From positions 1-64,000 of the forward strand of contig NZ_JANIJX010000013.1 in assembly GCF_024580735.1 (NCBI RefSeq): DNA of 64,000 bases. Reading direction: 5' to 3'. Positions 16,305-25,896 of the stretch are shown one piece after another. Both the position numbers and the translations under genes were made by a program. This stretch comes from Brevibacterium moorei (lineage in GTDB: Bacteria > Actinomycetota > Actinomycetes > Actinomycetales > Brevibacteriaceae). The notes under the pieces were generated by a model. The model saw only the letters and a list, made by a program, of their open reading frames with translations, had not been told where the DNA came from and made no database searches. The stretch's first letter is position 1. Each line of letters opens with the position of its first letter.

Positions 16305-17351
16305 ATGTTCAACACGTTCACGAGCGCTCAGGCCAGCGCACTGGGGATCCGCCCCGAGGTACTCCACACAGCCCAGTCCTGTTGCCTGTTGCGACAGTCC
16401 AGGGGCATCTACACGGTCCTCTATCCGTGCCGGGTCCATCCGGAGTTCGTCGGCCTGATCGATGATGAGGAATCCGTAACGCTGGCGCGCAGCCTCCGGG
16501 AAGACGGAACGAACACTGGGCGGGCGGCGCGCTTCTGGCGGTTGGCCCATATGGGTCTGATCACGGTGGCTCCGGGGATGCGGACCACGGATGTGGTCAG
16601 CCATGAGTCGGCTGCGCTGATCCGCTGTGTCCCGATCCTGCCGATGCGCCTGACCAAGGTGATGGTGAGCAACCCCGGACGATCCGAGACGCAGGCGGTG
16701 TGTCGGCGCCGCAAGCGCAGTGTGCCGGAGGGCTCCGTCGGACTGTGGCAGGGCCTGGCGGTGGCGACCGCGGCTCGGGCAGCACTCGAAATGGCGTCGG
16801 ATGTCTCGGTGGAGGCGGGGGTGATCGCCCCCGACCACGTCATCCGAACCGCTGCGGACCCGGACTCCATGCGCGGTGTCCTGTTGGGCATGGTCGAGGC
16901 GGATGGGCGTTTTGCACGCAGTGCGAGGCTGGCGAGGTGCCTGGCCTGGGCGACCGGGTTGGCGGAGAGCCCGGCGGAGAGCCTGACGGTGGTTCGATTC
17001 GCGGAGTCGGGTAGCCTGCCCCGGTTGCGGCAGCAGGTGGAGATCTACGATGAGCACGGGCGCGTCATCGCGCGCGTGGACTTCCTGCTCGACGACGACA
17101 AGATCCTGGAAGCCGATGGCGCGGCGAAGTACAAGACCATCGCCCAGGGCGGCTACCGGAGGGACGGCGAGGACCCGCTGGAGGCCGAAAAGCGCAGGCA
17201 GTACGCGCTACAGGCACTGGGCTACGAGGTCCACCGGCTGATGTGGGCCGACCTCATCGACCCGGCGCGTTTCAGAAAACGGATGCGCCAAGCCAGAATC
17301 GTGCTGGGGCCCCGTGGAACTCGTCGTTCCTACGGAAACACGCGTCTATAG
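16305..17351 (+). CDS. DUF559-type / AbiEi-like actinobacterial protein with PD-(D/E)xK-like domain
   Basis: Predicted 348 residues from ATG 16305 (MFNTFTSAQASALG). The N-terminal half resembles the AbiEi-type antitoxin/HTH region of the widespread actinobacterial family (LLRQSRGIYTVLYPCRVHPE). The C-terminal domain has a very-short-patch-repair-like nuclease signature: RVDFLLDDDKILEADGAAKY (about 249-268), then EKRRQYALQALGYEVHRLMWADL. The candidate D...ExD...K residues are retained, so nuclease activity is possible but unproven. No partner toxin is adjacent. Its last codons run into the left arm of a hairpin related to the one before the gene, and the TAG stop lies in that hairpin's centre. 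Reading the upstream hairpin as coding is unlikely. Confidence 0.7.
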   Translation: MFNTFTSAQASALGIRPEVLHTAQSCCLLRQSRGIYTVLYPCRVHPEFVGLIDDEESVTLARSLREDGTNTGRAARFWRLAHMGLITVAPGMRTTDVVSHESAALIRCVPILPMRLTKVMVSNPGRSETQAVCRRRKRSVPEGSVGLWQGLAVATAARAALEMASDVSVEAGVIAPDHVIRTAADPDSMRGVLLGMVEADGRFARSARLARCLAWATGLAESPAESLTVVRFAESGSLPRLRQQVEIYDEHGRVIARVDFLLDDDKILEADGAAKYKTIAQGGYRRDGEDPLEAEKRRQYALQALGYEVHRLMWADLIDPARFRKRMRQARIVLGPRGTRRSYGNTRL

Positions 17352-17379
17352 CCGCGTGTTCGTGTGCGAACCACGTGTT
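17317..17379. repeat. Hairpin element, copy 2
   Basis: Imperfect palindrome with a perfect 8-bp inner stem (17337-17344 with 17353-17360) and weaker outer pairing. It shares CGGAAACACG, TATAG and a GAACCACGTGT right end with copy 1 at 16117-16178. It lies between the convergent DUF559-type gene and pfkA, contains the stop codon of the former, and may also act as a bidirectional terminator. Confidence 0.55.
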
Positions 17380-17389
17380 GTGGGCCGCC

Positions 17390-18427
17390 TCACCCCAACA
17401 ACACCTGCAACTCATCCCACCGGCTGCGCGGAACGCGTTTGAGCTCCTTGACGGCATCGGCCATGCGCACATGCGCGATGTCGATCCCGCGCAGCGAAGC
17501 CATCTCACCCCAGCGGTGTTCGGTGGCCAGATCCACCGCCGCCAGACCCAGACGGGTGGCCAGCACCCTGTCATAGCCGGTCGGCGCGCCCCCGCGCTGC
17601 AGGTGGCCCAGGATCATCGAACGCGTCTCGATACCGGTGGCCTCCTCGATCAGCGGTGCCAGGTGGTTCGCGACCCCGCCCAGGCGCACCCGGCCGTGCT
17701 TGTCCAAGCCGGCCTCGGACACCTGGGAGTCCACGTCCTCGGGCACGAAGCCCTCCGCGACGACCACGATCGGGGCGCGCCCCCGGTCCTTGGCCGAACG
17801 CACCCATTCGTAGATCTGCGCATAGGACACGGGGAACTCGGGGATCAGGACCGCGTGCGCGCCGCCTGCCATTCCGGCATTGAGCGCGATCCACCCGACA
17901 TTGCGGCCCATCACCTCGATCACCATGCAGCGGTGGTGTGATTCCGCGGTGGTGCGCAGGGAATCGATCGCGTGCGTGGCGATGGCCGCGGCCGTGTCGA
18001 AGCCGAAGGTGTAGTCGGTCCCGCCCAAGTCGTTGTCGATCGTCTTGGGCACCCCCACCACGGGCAGACCCTCATCGTCGGCCAGGCGCGCCGCCCCCGC
18101 CAGGGTGCCCTCGCCACCGATAGCGATGACCGCGTCCAGTCCGCGTTCGTCCATCACCTGCCGCATCCGCGCCGGCCCCCCGCCGGAGTACGGATGAGTG
18201 CGCGAGGTCCCCAGGATGGTGCCGCCGCGTCCGGAGATGCCGCGCACCGCATGTGTGTCGAGTTCGAACATGTCGTCCTCGAGCAGCCCACGCCATCCGT
18301 CGCGCAGCCCCATGAAGGAGTGTCCGTGGGCTCTTACGCCCTTGCGCACGGCGCCGCGGATCACGGCGTTGAGCCCCGGCCCGTCGCCCCCGGATGTCAT
18401 GATGCCGATGTTCATGGGTGTGCTCAT
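17390..18427 (-). CDS. pfkA: 6-phosphofructokinase
   Basis: Cytoplasmic glycolytic enzyme, 345 residues, phosphorylating fructose 6-phosphate to the 1,6-bisphosphate. The phosphoryl-donor loop TSGGDGPGLN, the PKTIDNDLGGTD catalytic segment (about 127-138), MGRNVGWIAL and GHLQRGGAPTGYDR are clear. In IGGEGTL the residue equivalent to E. coli Gly104 is Gly (residue 107), which in the family marks ATP use. Position 124 is Lys (PKTIDND), typical of the actinobacterial group III enzymes that include both ATP and pyrophosphate users. I infer ATP dependence. The ATG follows AGGAGGAG. The gene lies 58 bases downstream of the DUF1707 gene on the same strand. Confidence 0.93.
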   Translation of the reverse strand: MSTPMNIGIMTSGGDGPGLNAVIRGAVRKGVRAHGHSFMGLRDGWRGLLEDDMFELDTHAVRGISGRGGTILGTSRTHPYSGGGPARMRQVMDERGLDAVIAIGGEGTLAGAARLADDEGLPVVGVPKTIDNDLGGTDYTFGFDTAAAIATHAIDSLRTTAESHHRCMVIEVMGRNVGWIALNAGMAGGAHAVLIPEFPVSYAQIYEWVRSAKDRGRAPIVVVAEGFVPEDVDSQVSEAGLDKHGRVRLGGVANHLAPLIEEATGIETRSMILGHLQRGGAPTGYDRVLATRLGLAAVDLATEHRWGEMASLRGIDIAHVRMADAVKELKRVPRSRWDELQVLLG

Positions 18428-18485
18428 ATTGCTCCTCCTGAGCCTCGGCCGACGGTTCCGGCCGGCGATTGGGTCGGTGCCCGGC

Positions 18486-19193
18486 TCAGCGCGTGAGCCG
18501 GCGCTTGTCCTCGGGTTCGAGCTTCACGGTGTGGCCGGCCATGACCGAGAATCCCTTGAGCACCAGAGTGCCCTGGGAACCATCGCCCTGCGCCGACTTG
18601 CGGATGGTGTTGCCGGCCATGATGTTGATCGTCTCGTCGACCACGCGCACCCCGGCCGGGACGAAGATGTCGTGCCCGCCCATGAGTGAGTACAGGTTGA
18701 GGGTCAGCAGCACGCCGGGGCCCATGACCTGGCGCAGGTGGATGTTCGACCCACCCATCAGCGCGTAATCGCTGAGCTCCGGGGTGCCCGCCTCGAGCTC
18801 CAGATCGCCGCCGCTGAGGATGTCGACCTGGTTGCGGGCGCGCCCGGCCCCCGGCAGCACGGGCAGGTTGTTCTCACCCGAGGTGGCCGGTGTGTGGCCG
18901 GTCCCCGGCACCTGCAGGCCGTGCCCGGCGCCGAGGCCCCCGCCGGCCGTCTGCGCCGTGTACCGGGCGTGCAACTCACGCCCCTCCGGGAGGTCGGCCA
19001 ACAGGGCGGGGAGTTCGTCGATGTACTTCGCCCGCATCGCCCCGGTTTGGCGTTCGTCGAGTTCTCCGACGTCCAACCGGCCCGCGGCGTGGGCCAGCGC
19101 CAGCACATCGAGCACCGCATCGCGGTCGCTGTCCGCGGCGCGTACCCGCGGGGCCCGGTGTGCGGGTTCTTCGGCCGGAGTCTGTTCATCCAC
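18486..19193 (-). CDS. DUF1707 protein with LiaF-like C-terminal domain
   Basis: Protein of 235 residues. The N-terminal DUF1707 (SHOCT-like) domain reads RAADSDRDAVLDVLALAHAA then GRLDVGELDER (about 17-77). A Gly/Thr linker is followed by a C-terminal beta-rich repeat region with three LMGG/MAGN-type turns (YALMGGSNIHL, YSLMGGHDIFV, INIMAGNTIRK), like the DUF2154/LiaF 'cell-wall-active antibiotic response' domain. No membrane segment is visible, so it is probably cytoplasmic or membrane-associated. Function is unknown; LiaF-type domains often take part in envelope stress signalling. It may be co-transcribed with pfkA. Confidence 0.75.
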   Translation of the reverse strand: MDEQTPAEEPAHRAPRVRAADSDRDAVLDVLALAHAAGRLDVGELDERQTGAMRAKYIDELPALLADLPEGRELHARYTAQTAGGGLGAGHGLQVPGTGHTPATSGENNLPVLPGAGRARNQVDILSGGDLELEAGTPELSDYALMGGSNIHLRQVMGPGVLLTLNLYSLMGGHDIFVPAGVRVVDETINIMAGNTIRKSAQGDGSQGTLVLKGFSVMAGHTVKLEPEDKRRLTR

Positions 19194-19292
19194 GTGTTCC
19201 AGCCTACGACACGTCCGCCCAGTTCACAGGTTCACAGACGCGGCACAGGCTGGACACACGCCCGGCCTCGCCGCGGCCGGGACCCTGATCCC

Positions 19293-21287
19293 ATGACGAT
19301 AGGCAAGAAGACGATAGAGACGAAGAAACTGTGGCTGAACCTCGGTGTCGTGGCGATGCTGCTGCTGGCCGCACTCGTGTACCTGTGGAATCTCACGGTC
19401 TCCGGCTACGGCAATGCCTTCTACGCCGCGGCGGTGCGCGCGGGTTCCCAGGACTGGACCGCGCTGCTGTTCGGCTCACTCGATGCGGCCAATGGGATCA
19501 CAGTGGACAAGCCACCGGCGGCCTACTGGATACCCGCCCTGTTCGCCCGGATCTTCGGGTTCTCATCGTTTACCGTACTGTTCCCCCAGGCGGTGATGGG
19601 CGTGGCCACGGTCTGGCTGGTCTACTGCACGGTCGCGCGCACCAGCGGGCGGGCCTGGGGCCTGTTGGCGGGGCTGCTCATGACGCTGAGCCCCGTGGCC
19701 GTCATGATGTTCCGGTTCGACAACCCCGACGCGATGCTGACCCTGTGTCTGACCCTGGCCGCCTATCTGACGGTCCGTGCCATCCAATCGCCGCGGCGGG
19801 CCGACTGGTGGATGCTGGGCTGTGGCCTGATCATCGGTCTGGCCTTCCTGACGAAGATGCTGCAGGGCTTCATGACGCTGCCGGCTCTGGGCCTGGCCTT
19901 CCTCATCGCAGCCCAGGGCGGGTGGCTGCGTCGGCTCCGTGGTCTGGCCGTGGGCGTGGCGGGCCTCATCGTGCCGGTGGTGGCCTATGCCGGCGTGTTC
20001 TACGCCTGGCCCGAGGACGAACGCCCCTATATGGCCGGCACCGATGGCAATGACTTCTGGGAGTTGGTCTTCGGTTACAACGGGCTGGGGCGGATCTTCG
20101 GCGGTTCGGGCAACGGCGGTGGAGGCATGGGCGGGCAGTCCTCCGACGGCAACATCCTCATGAAGCTGTTCTCCCCGGGATTGAACGGCTCGAACACCAG
20201 TTTCGGCGGCTCCAGCGGCTTCCTGCGCCTGTTCAACACGGGCTTCGGCCCGGAGATCGCCTGGCTGCTACCCACCGCGGTCATCCTGCTGGTCGCAGGC
20301 CTCATCGCCACCCGCCGGGCCGTGCGCACCGACCCCAGCCGGGCCGCGCTCATCGTCTGGGGTGGCTGGCTGCTGGTCACGGTGGGGGTCTTCAGCTATA
20401 TGGAGGGCACCATCCACCCGTACTACGTAGTGGTCCTGGCCCCGGCCATCGCGGGACTGACCGCGGTCGGCGCACAGGCGGTCCTGGCCCGAATCCAGGA
20501 CGACGACCGCGCCTCCGCCACAGCCGGCGGCGAGGCCTCGCACGGGCACCATGCGGCCGCCGGCGGTCGAGGCTCCCGCGCCTTCTGGTACCGCGCGGGC
20601 CTGGGTGCGGCTGTAGCCGCCGGCGGGGCGAGCGCCTACTATCTGCTGGCGGTCAACGGCGCCACCTGGCTGCCCTGGCTGCGCTGGGTCCTGCTGATCG
20701 GTTCCCTGCTCGCGGCCATTGCGATCACGGTTGGACTCGACCAGTTGCGGATAGCGGGATTCAAACACATCGGCGCGGTGGTGCTGACCGCAGCACTCGT
20801 GTTCGGCGCCGGCGGCACCGCAGCCTGGTCCCTGGCCTCGGTCGGCAATGCGTACACGGGTTCCATCCCCGCATCCGGCCCGGCCGTGGCCGGAACCGGC
20901 ACGGGCGGCGGTATGGGAGGTGGGATGGGCGGCGGCCCCGGCGGCGCGGGCGGGCAGAGCCAGAGCGAGCTGGTCGACCTGCTGCAGCAGACCACCACTA
21001 CGTATTCGGCCGCCATGTCCGGGGCGACCAGCGCAGCGGAGTTGATGATCTCCTCGGACACCGAGGTGCTCGACATCGGCGGGTGGAACGGCTCCGATTC
21101 CTTCCCCACGCTCGATGAGTTCAAGCAGTTGGTGGCCGATGGCGAAATCGCCTATTACATCTCCGGCGGCCAGGGCGGCGGGCCCGGCGGGGGCAATGAC
21201 GAGATCGCCGCGTGGGTCGCGGACAACTACTCCTCGACGACCGTGGGCGGCTCGACCGTCTACGACCTGACCCAGGCGAAGTCGTGA
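19293..21287 (+). CDS. ArnT-like family 39 glycosyltransferase (YkcB-like)
   Basis: Polytopic membrane glycosyltransferase of 664 residues. After the first membrane segment comes the GT39 hallmark pair: NAFYAAAVRAGSQDW and GITVDKPPAAYW (D72-K-P-P), then FRFDNPDAML, the acceptor-binding loop motifs of the ArnT/PMT superfamily. About eleven membrane segments follow. The C-terminal extracytoplasmic part has a Gly/Met-rich loop (GTGGGMGGGMGGGPGGAGG) and a conserved soluble domain (VLDIGGWNGSDSFPTLDEF ... TVYDL). Enzymes of this kind use polyprenyl-phosphate sugars to decorate surface polymers or proteins; the sugar is unknown. The start at 19293 is chosen over a longer reading that overlaps the DUF1707 gene. 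First gene of a probable five-gene run. Confidence 0.88.
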   Translation: MTIGKKTIETKKLWLNLGVVAMLLLAALVYLWNLTVSGYGNAFYAAAVRAGSQDWTALLFGSLDAANGITVDKPPAAYWIPALFARIFGFSSFTVLFPQAVMGVATVWLVYCTVARTSGRAWGLLAGLLMTLSPVAVMMFRFDNPDAMLTLCLTLAAYLTVRAIQSPRRADWWMLGCGLIIGLAFLTKMLQGFMTLPALGLAFLIAAQGGWLRRLRGLAVGVAGLIVPVVAYAGVFYAWPEDERPYMAGTDGNDFWELVFGYNGLGRIFGGSGNGGGGMGGQSSDGNILMKLFSPGLNGSNTSFGGSSGFLRLFNTGFGPEIAWLLPTAVILLVAGLIATRRAVRTDPSRAALIVWGGWLLVTVGVFSYMEGTIHPYYVVVLAPAIAGLTAVGAQAVLARIQDDDRASATAGGEASHGHHAAAGGRGSRAFWYRAGLGAAVAAGGASAYYLLAVNGATWLPWLRWVLLIGSLLAAIAITVGLDQLRIAGFKHIGAVVLTAALVFGAGGTAAWSLASVGNAYTGSIPASGPAVAGTGTGGGMGGGMGGGPGGAGGQSQSELVDLLQQTTTTYSAAMSGATSAAELMISSDTEVLDIGGWNGSDSFPTLDEFKQLVADGEIAYYISGGQGGGPGGGNDEIAAWVADNYSSTTVGGSTVYDLTQAKS

Positions 21288-21409
21288 GCGACGACCGGGG
21301 CCGGCGCGCGGGGGCTGTGGGCGCCCGGCCCGCGGGGTTTCCGCAGGCTCAAAGCGAGGCCACAGTTTCAGCCAATGACCGCCATATCCGCCCGGAGTGT
21401 GATGAGAAC

Positions 21410-22759
21410 ATGGACACGACGAACAGCATGCAGACCGGCTATGCGGATGCGCCCCAGACCCTGAACGCCCTGGCAGACGGCGATGACGATCCACAGTTCA
21501 CGAGCGGCCCTGTGCCGGCCCCCGGCAGACGGGGGAGTCGGACCACGGTGGACCTGGTCGTGCCCGTGTACAACGAACAGGCCCAGCTGGCGGACACGGT
21601 CTACACCCTGTTGGGTCTGACCGCGGAATCGGCGAATGACGTCACCATCGTCATCGCCGACAACGCCAGTACCGACCGGACCGGCCGGATCGGCGAGGAC
21701 CTGGCGCGGCTGCAGCAGCGCGTGCGTTACGTCCGACTTGACCGGAAAGGGCGCGGCCGGGCGCTGAACCAGGTGTGGAGCGCCTCGCGGGCCGATGTCG
21801 TCGCCTATACGGACGTCGACCTGGCCACCGACATCCGCCTGCTCGATCCCATGGTTCAGGTGCTGGCCTCGGGGACCGCGGACGTGGCGATCGCCTCGCG
21901 GTTGTTGCCGGATTCCAATGTGGTGCGCGGCCCCAAACGTGAAGTCATCTCCCGCTGCTACAACCGGCTGCTCAAGCTGGGCCTGGACGTGGGGTATTCC
22001 GATGCGCAGTGCGGGTTCAAGGCGCTCAGCCGCAGGGCCGCCGATGCGCTCCTGCCCCATGTGAGCGACGTCAACTGGTTCTTCGACACCGAGGTCCTGA
22101 CCTTGGCCCAGTGGGCGGGCCTGCGGATCCACGAATTCTCCGCGGACTGGACCGATGACCCCGACTCGTCCGTGGACGTGGTCGCCACCGCGTTCGAGGA
22201 CCTCAAGGGGATGGCCCGGATGCGCCGGGACCTGCGGCGCTCGGCGATCTCGCTGGAGCGGATCTCCGCCGAGGTCGGTCGGCCGGCCGCCGTGCCGAAC
22301 CTCGGTGCCCAGATCATGCACTTCGTGGACGTGGGCATCGTGTCCACCGTGACGTACTCGCTGGGCTTCCTGCTGCTGGGGATGTTCCTGGACGTCAACC
22401 TGGCCAACTTCACCGCACTGTTGGCTTCGGCGGTGCTCAACACCGCGCTCAACCGTCGGCACACCTTCGCCGCGCGCAATCCCCGCGGCAAGCTGGCCCA
22501 CCACCTCAAGGGCCTGGCCGTATTCGCCCTGTGCTGGCTGTTGACCTCGGCCGCGATCCAGATGACGACCGGGCTGCCCACCGTGGCGGTGCTGGTGGCG
22601 GTGACCGTGGCCAATGTGGGCGCGACTGTGCTGCGCTTCGCGCTGCAGCGCCTCTGGGTCTTCGCCGACACACAGCGGCGAGCCTCCCGCCCCCGCACCG
22701 CGTCCCATTACGCGTCCCGCTCGGAGGGCGACTCGACGACACAGCCGAAGGAACACTGA
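21410..22759 (+). CDS. Bifunctional family 2 glycosyltransferase with GtrA domain
   Basis: Predicted 449 residues. The GT2 domain spans about residues 35-270 (VDLVVPVYNEQAQLADTV, IADNASTDRT, acidic AYTDVDLATD and QCGFKALSRRAADALLPHV). A GtrA-like four-helix membrane domain fills the C-terminus (about 300-430; IMHFVDVGIVSTVTYSLGF). Such proteins (DPM1/GtrB-like, YkcC-like) charge polyprenyl phosphate with a sugar from a nucleotide sugar and help flip it, supplying the donor for GT39 enzymes, which exactly flank it here. The ATG at 21410 has only a distant GGAG; translation could begin further upstream. One base separates its stop from the next start. Confidence 0.87.
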   Translation: MDTTNSMQTGYADAPQTLNALADGDDDPQFTSGPVPAPGRRGSRTTVDLVVPVYNEQAQLADTVYTLLGLTAESANDVTIVIADNASTDRTGRIGEDLARLQQRVRYVRLDRKGRGRALNQVWSASRADVVAYTDVDLATDIRLLDPMVQVLASGTADVAIASRLLPDSNVVRGPKREVISRCYNRLLKLGLDVGYSDAQCGFKALSRRAADALLPHVSDVNWFFDTEVLTLAQWAGLRIHEFSADWTDDPDSSVDVVATAFEDLKGMARMRRDLRRSAISLERISAEVGRPAAVPNLGAQIMHFVDVGIVSTVTYSLGFLLLGMFLDVNLANFTALLASAVLNTALNRRHTFAARNPRGKLAHHLKGLAVFALCWLLTSAAIQMTTGLPTVAVLVAVTVANVGATVLRFALQRLWVFADTQRRASRPRTASHYASRSEGDSTTQPKEH

Positions 22760-22760
22760 G

Positions 22761-25060
22761 ATGACACACACGACTCCCGCCCTGCACCTGGTTAGGGCCT
22801 ATCTGGGGCGCGATCGGGTACACAGGACCGATCGCGCCCCGGGCGCGGACCACGGTCCCGAGTCGCGGACACCGGTCGCACGGGCACACCGGACGGGCCT
22901 CGGGACGTGGTGCCGCGGCCACTGGTACGGACTGCTGCTGGCCCTGCTGACCCTGGGCACTATGGGCGGTTACCTGTGCAACCTGAAGGCCAATGGCTGG
23001 GCCAACAGTTTCTACGCTGCAGCGGTCCAGGCCGGCAGTCAGAACTGGGAGGCGTTCCTCTTCGGATCCTCCGACGCGGCGAACGCGATCACCGTGGACA
23101 AACCCCCGGCCGCGCTGTGGTTGATGGAGCTCAGCGTGCGCCTGTTCGGCCTGGGCAGTGTGCAGATGCTCGCACCCCAGGTGGTGTTGGCGGGACTGGT
23201 CGTGCTCATGCTGGGCCGGTCAGTGCGGATCGGCCTGGAGGGGCTCGTCGGCGCCACCGCATCCCGCTGGGCGGGCCTGGCCGCGGGCGCGATCTTCGCC
23301 CTGACCCCGGTGGCGGCCCTCATGTTCCGGTTCAACAACCCCGACGCCATGTTGATCGCGTTGATGGCCGCCGCGGTGCTGTGCACGCAGCAGGCCGTGC
23401 GGTCCCTGAGCGGCCGCACAGCCCAGGACACATGCGCTGGGCGCGTCGGTCGACGGCTCGGTCGCAGGGCCCCTCCACCGGCGGGCCTCACCCCGCCGGG
23501 TGGTTGGCCCTGGCCGGCGTGGCCCTGGGCTTCGGCTTCCTGACCAAGCAGTTCCAAGTCCTCTTCATCGTCCCCGGCCTGGTCGCAGCCTGGCTGCTGG
23601 GCGTCTCCCTGCTGCCGCGTGTCATCCGGCCGGGTTGGACCCGCCGCCTGGGACTACTGGCCTGGCCAGTCACCACCATGCTGGTATCCGCAGGCTGGTG
23701 GGTCGCCCTGATCGAACTCCTGCCCGAGGACAAACGCCCCTATGTGGGCGGCTCGCAGAACAACTCCTTCCTCGAATTGACCTTCGGCTACAACGGCCTG
23801 GGCCGTCTGACCGGTGACGAGACCGGCAGTGTGGGACCGGGTGGGAACTTCGGGGAGACCGGCTGGAGCCGCTTGCTCAGCGGTTCCTTCGCCCTGCAGG
23901 GCTCCTGGCTCCTGCCCATCGCACTCCTGTCCGTCTGCGCGCTGGCCGCCAGCCTGGTCTCAATCGGCCGGGCCGCGAGGAAACAGGCCCTGGCCGAGGT
24001 CCCCGTTGGCACCACGACCCGGGCAGCTTTCGACGCGCAGGCCCTGACTGTCCCGGCGAAGACCTCGGCCGCTGGACGCCGTGGCGGACCGGTGACCCCC
24101 ACCGCGCTCGCCGCCGGTTGGACTGCGCTCGTGGCCTGGGGTGGGTGGTTGCTGGTCACCTGGCTGGTCCTGAGCAATATGAATGGCATCGTCCACGAGT
24201 ACTACACGGTGGTGTTGAGCCCGGCCATCGCCGCGTGTATCGCACTGGCCGTGCCGGTCCTGCTGGCACATCGGCGCATCTGGACCCACCCGGTGCTGGC
24301 GGTCGGCGCAGCCGGGACCGGGGCCTATGCCTTCTGGCTGTCGGCCTCGGTGTCCGGCGTGCCCGCCTGGCTGCGCTGGACGGTCCTGGGCGCCGGCCTG
24401 CTGGCGGGCGTGGTGCTGATCGTGCGGGGCCTGCCCGGTATCTCGCGCGGGCTGGGCCGGAGCCTGGCCGCCGTGGCACTGGTGGCCGGACTGGTGGCCG
24501 GGCTGAGCGTGCCGGCCGTGTTGACAGTCAACACGGTCAACGCCTCGGCCACGGGGTCTTTGGTGCAGGTTGCCGGAACCGGCGGGATGGGCGGTGGCCA
24601 GAGCGGGCCGGGCCTGGGCGGCCAGCAGACCGGCTCGCAGTCGGCCGCCTCACCGTCCGCTGATGGGACGGCACAGGGCTCACCATCCGGCGGGATGGGC
24701 GGCATGGGCGGTCTGCTCACGGGCAGCGAGCCCAGTACCGAGCTGAGCGAGTTCCTGGCCCAGGACGCCGGGGACTACACGTGGATGGCGGCCATCATCG
24801 GCTCCAACAACGCCTCGGGCTATCAACTGTCCACCGGGCAGCCGGTGATGGCGATAGGCGGATACAACGGCACCGACCCCTCGCCCACGCTGGCGCAGTT
24901 CCAGCAGTATGTGGCACAGGGGAAGATCCACTACTACATCGCCGCCAGTCATATGGCCGACGATGACGATACCGCATCCCGGATCGCCGAGTGGGTCGAA
25001 CAGAACTACACCGCGCAGACCGTCGACGGGACGACCGTCTACGACCTGGGCGGGAATTGA
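22761..25060 (+). pseudogene. Second ArnT-like family 39 glycosyltransferase, broken by a frameshift
   Basis: Homologous to the enzyme at 19293. The first part (from ATG 22761, after AAGGA) reads through NSFYAAAVQAGSQNW, ITVDKPPAALW and FRFNNPDAMLIALM, then runs out of family sequence near 23420 and stops at 23543. The rest continues in a different frame from about 23440 (HPAGWLALAGVALGFGFLTK, EDKRPYVGGSQNNSFLEL) to 25060 and includes the Gly/Met-rich loop and C-terminal soluble domain (AIGGYNGTDPSPTL ... TVYDLGGN). One missing base between about 23400 and 23500 explains this. Both halves keep normal codon bias and no other lesion, so the break is recent, phase-variable, or a sequencing error. 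Without it the protein would be about 766 residues. Confidence 0.85.
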
Positions 25061-25152
25061 GAAGCACGTTGGGCGCCCCTGCCGGGACTTCGGCCGCAGG
25101 GAGCGGAATCAGGCGCCGGGCGAGCCGCATAAGAGAGGCCTGGGGAACGATA

Positions 25153-25896
25153 ATGGACACCGTGAACGGAACAGGAACACAGCACATGGCACACACAGAC
25201 GGCACCCCGATGCGCATTCTGGTCGTCGACGACGAGTCGAACCTGGCCGAACTGCTGGCCATGGCCTGCACCGTGCAGGGCTGGCAGCCCACGACCGCGG
25301 GAACCGGGCGCGAGGCCGTCCGACTGGCCCGGATGGAACCCTTCGACGCCATCATCCTGGACGTTATGCTGCCCGACCTCGATGGCTTCGAAGTCCTGGC
25401 CAAGCTGCGCGGCGAGGGCATTGACACTCCGGTGGTGTTCCTGTCGGCCAGGGATTCGGTGGACGACCGCCTCAACGGTCTGCAGCTGGGCGGGGACGAT
25501 TATGTGACCAAGCCCTTCAACCTCGAAGAGGTGATGGCCCGAGTGGCCGCTCGGCTGCGCCGGACGGGTACCCTGCCCGAGGACGAGTCCGGTGTCCTCA
25601 ATGTGGGCGACCTGCAGCTCAACGAGGCCAGCCACGAGGTCAGCCGCGACGGTACGCCGATCGACCTGACTGCGCGCGAATACGAGGTCCTGTTGCTGTT
25701 CATGCGCAATCCGCACGTGGTATTGACCAAGGCGCAGATCCTCGACCGGGTGTGGGACTACGACTTCGGCGGCAATGGCAATATCGTCGAGCTCTACATC
25801 TCCTATCTGCGCAAGAAGATCGACGCGGTCGTCCCCGACAAGCCCTCGATGATCCAGACCAAGCGCGGTGCAGGCTATATGCTGCGGGAGGTTTGA
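25153..25896 (+). CDS. OmpR/PhoB-family response regulator
   Basis: Predicted 247 residues from ATG 25153 (GGGGAA upstream); in-frame ATGs at 25186 and 25210 are alternatives, and the last gives the bare receiver start MRILVVDDES. Receiver domain: acidic pair D26-D27, phosphorylation site D70 in IILDVMLPDLDGF, Thr/Ser switch in FLSAR and Lys in YVTKPF. C-terminal winged-helix DNA-binding domain: LTAREYEVLLLFMRNP ... RGAGYML. Its stop overlaps the start of the sensor kinase by one base, so the two are translationally coupled. Position behind the glycosyltransferase genes suggests it controls them. Confidence 0.95.
   Translation: MDTVNGTGTQHMAHTDGTPMRILVVDDESNLAELLAMACTVQGWQPTTAGTGREAVRLARMEPFDAIILDVMLPDLDGFEVLAKLRGEGIDTPVVFLSARDSVDDRLNGLQLGGDDYVTKPFNLEEVMARVAARLRRTGTLPEDESGVLNVGDLQLNEASHEVSRDGTPIDLTAREYEVLLLFMRNPHVVLTKAQILDRVWDYDFGGNGNIVELYISYLRKKIDAVVPDKPSMIQTKRGAGYMLREV

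Noticed and set aside
16305-17351. Toxin-antitoxin pair at the AbiEi-like gene
   Set aside because: No partner toxin frame lies on either side; upstream is the rpoC terminator and downstream is pfkA.
22907-25060. A separate 717-codon gene starting at 22907
   Set aside because: Its first 180 or so codons are out-of-frame reading of the glycosyltransferase start and look nothing like the family; only the part after about 23440 is real, as the downstream half of the frameshifted gene.
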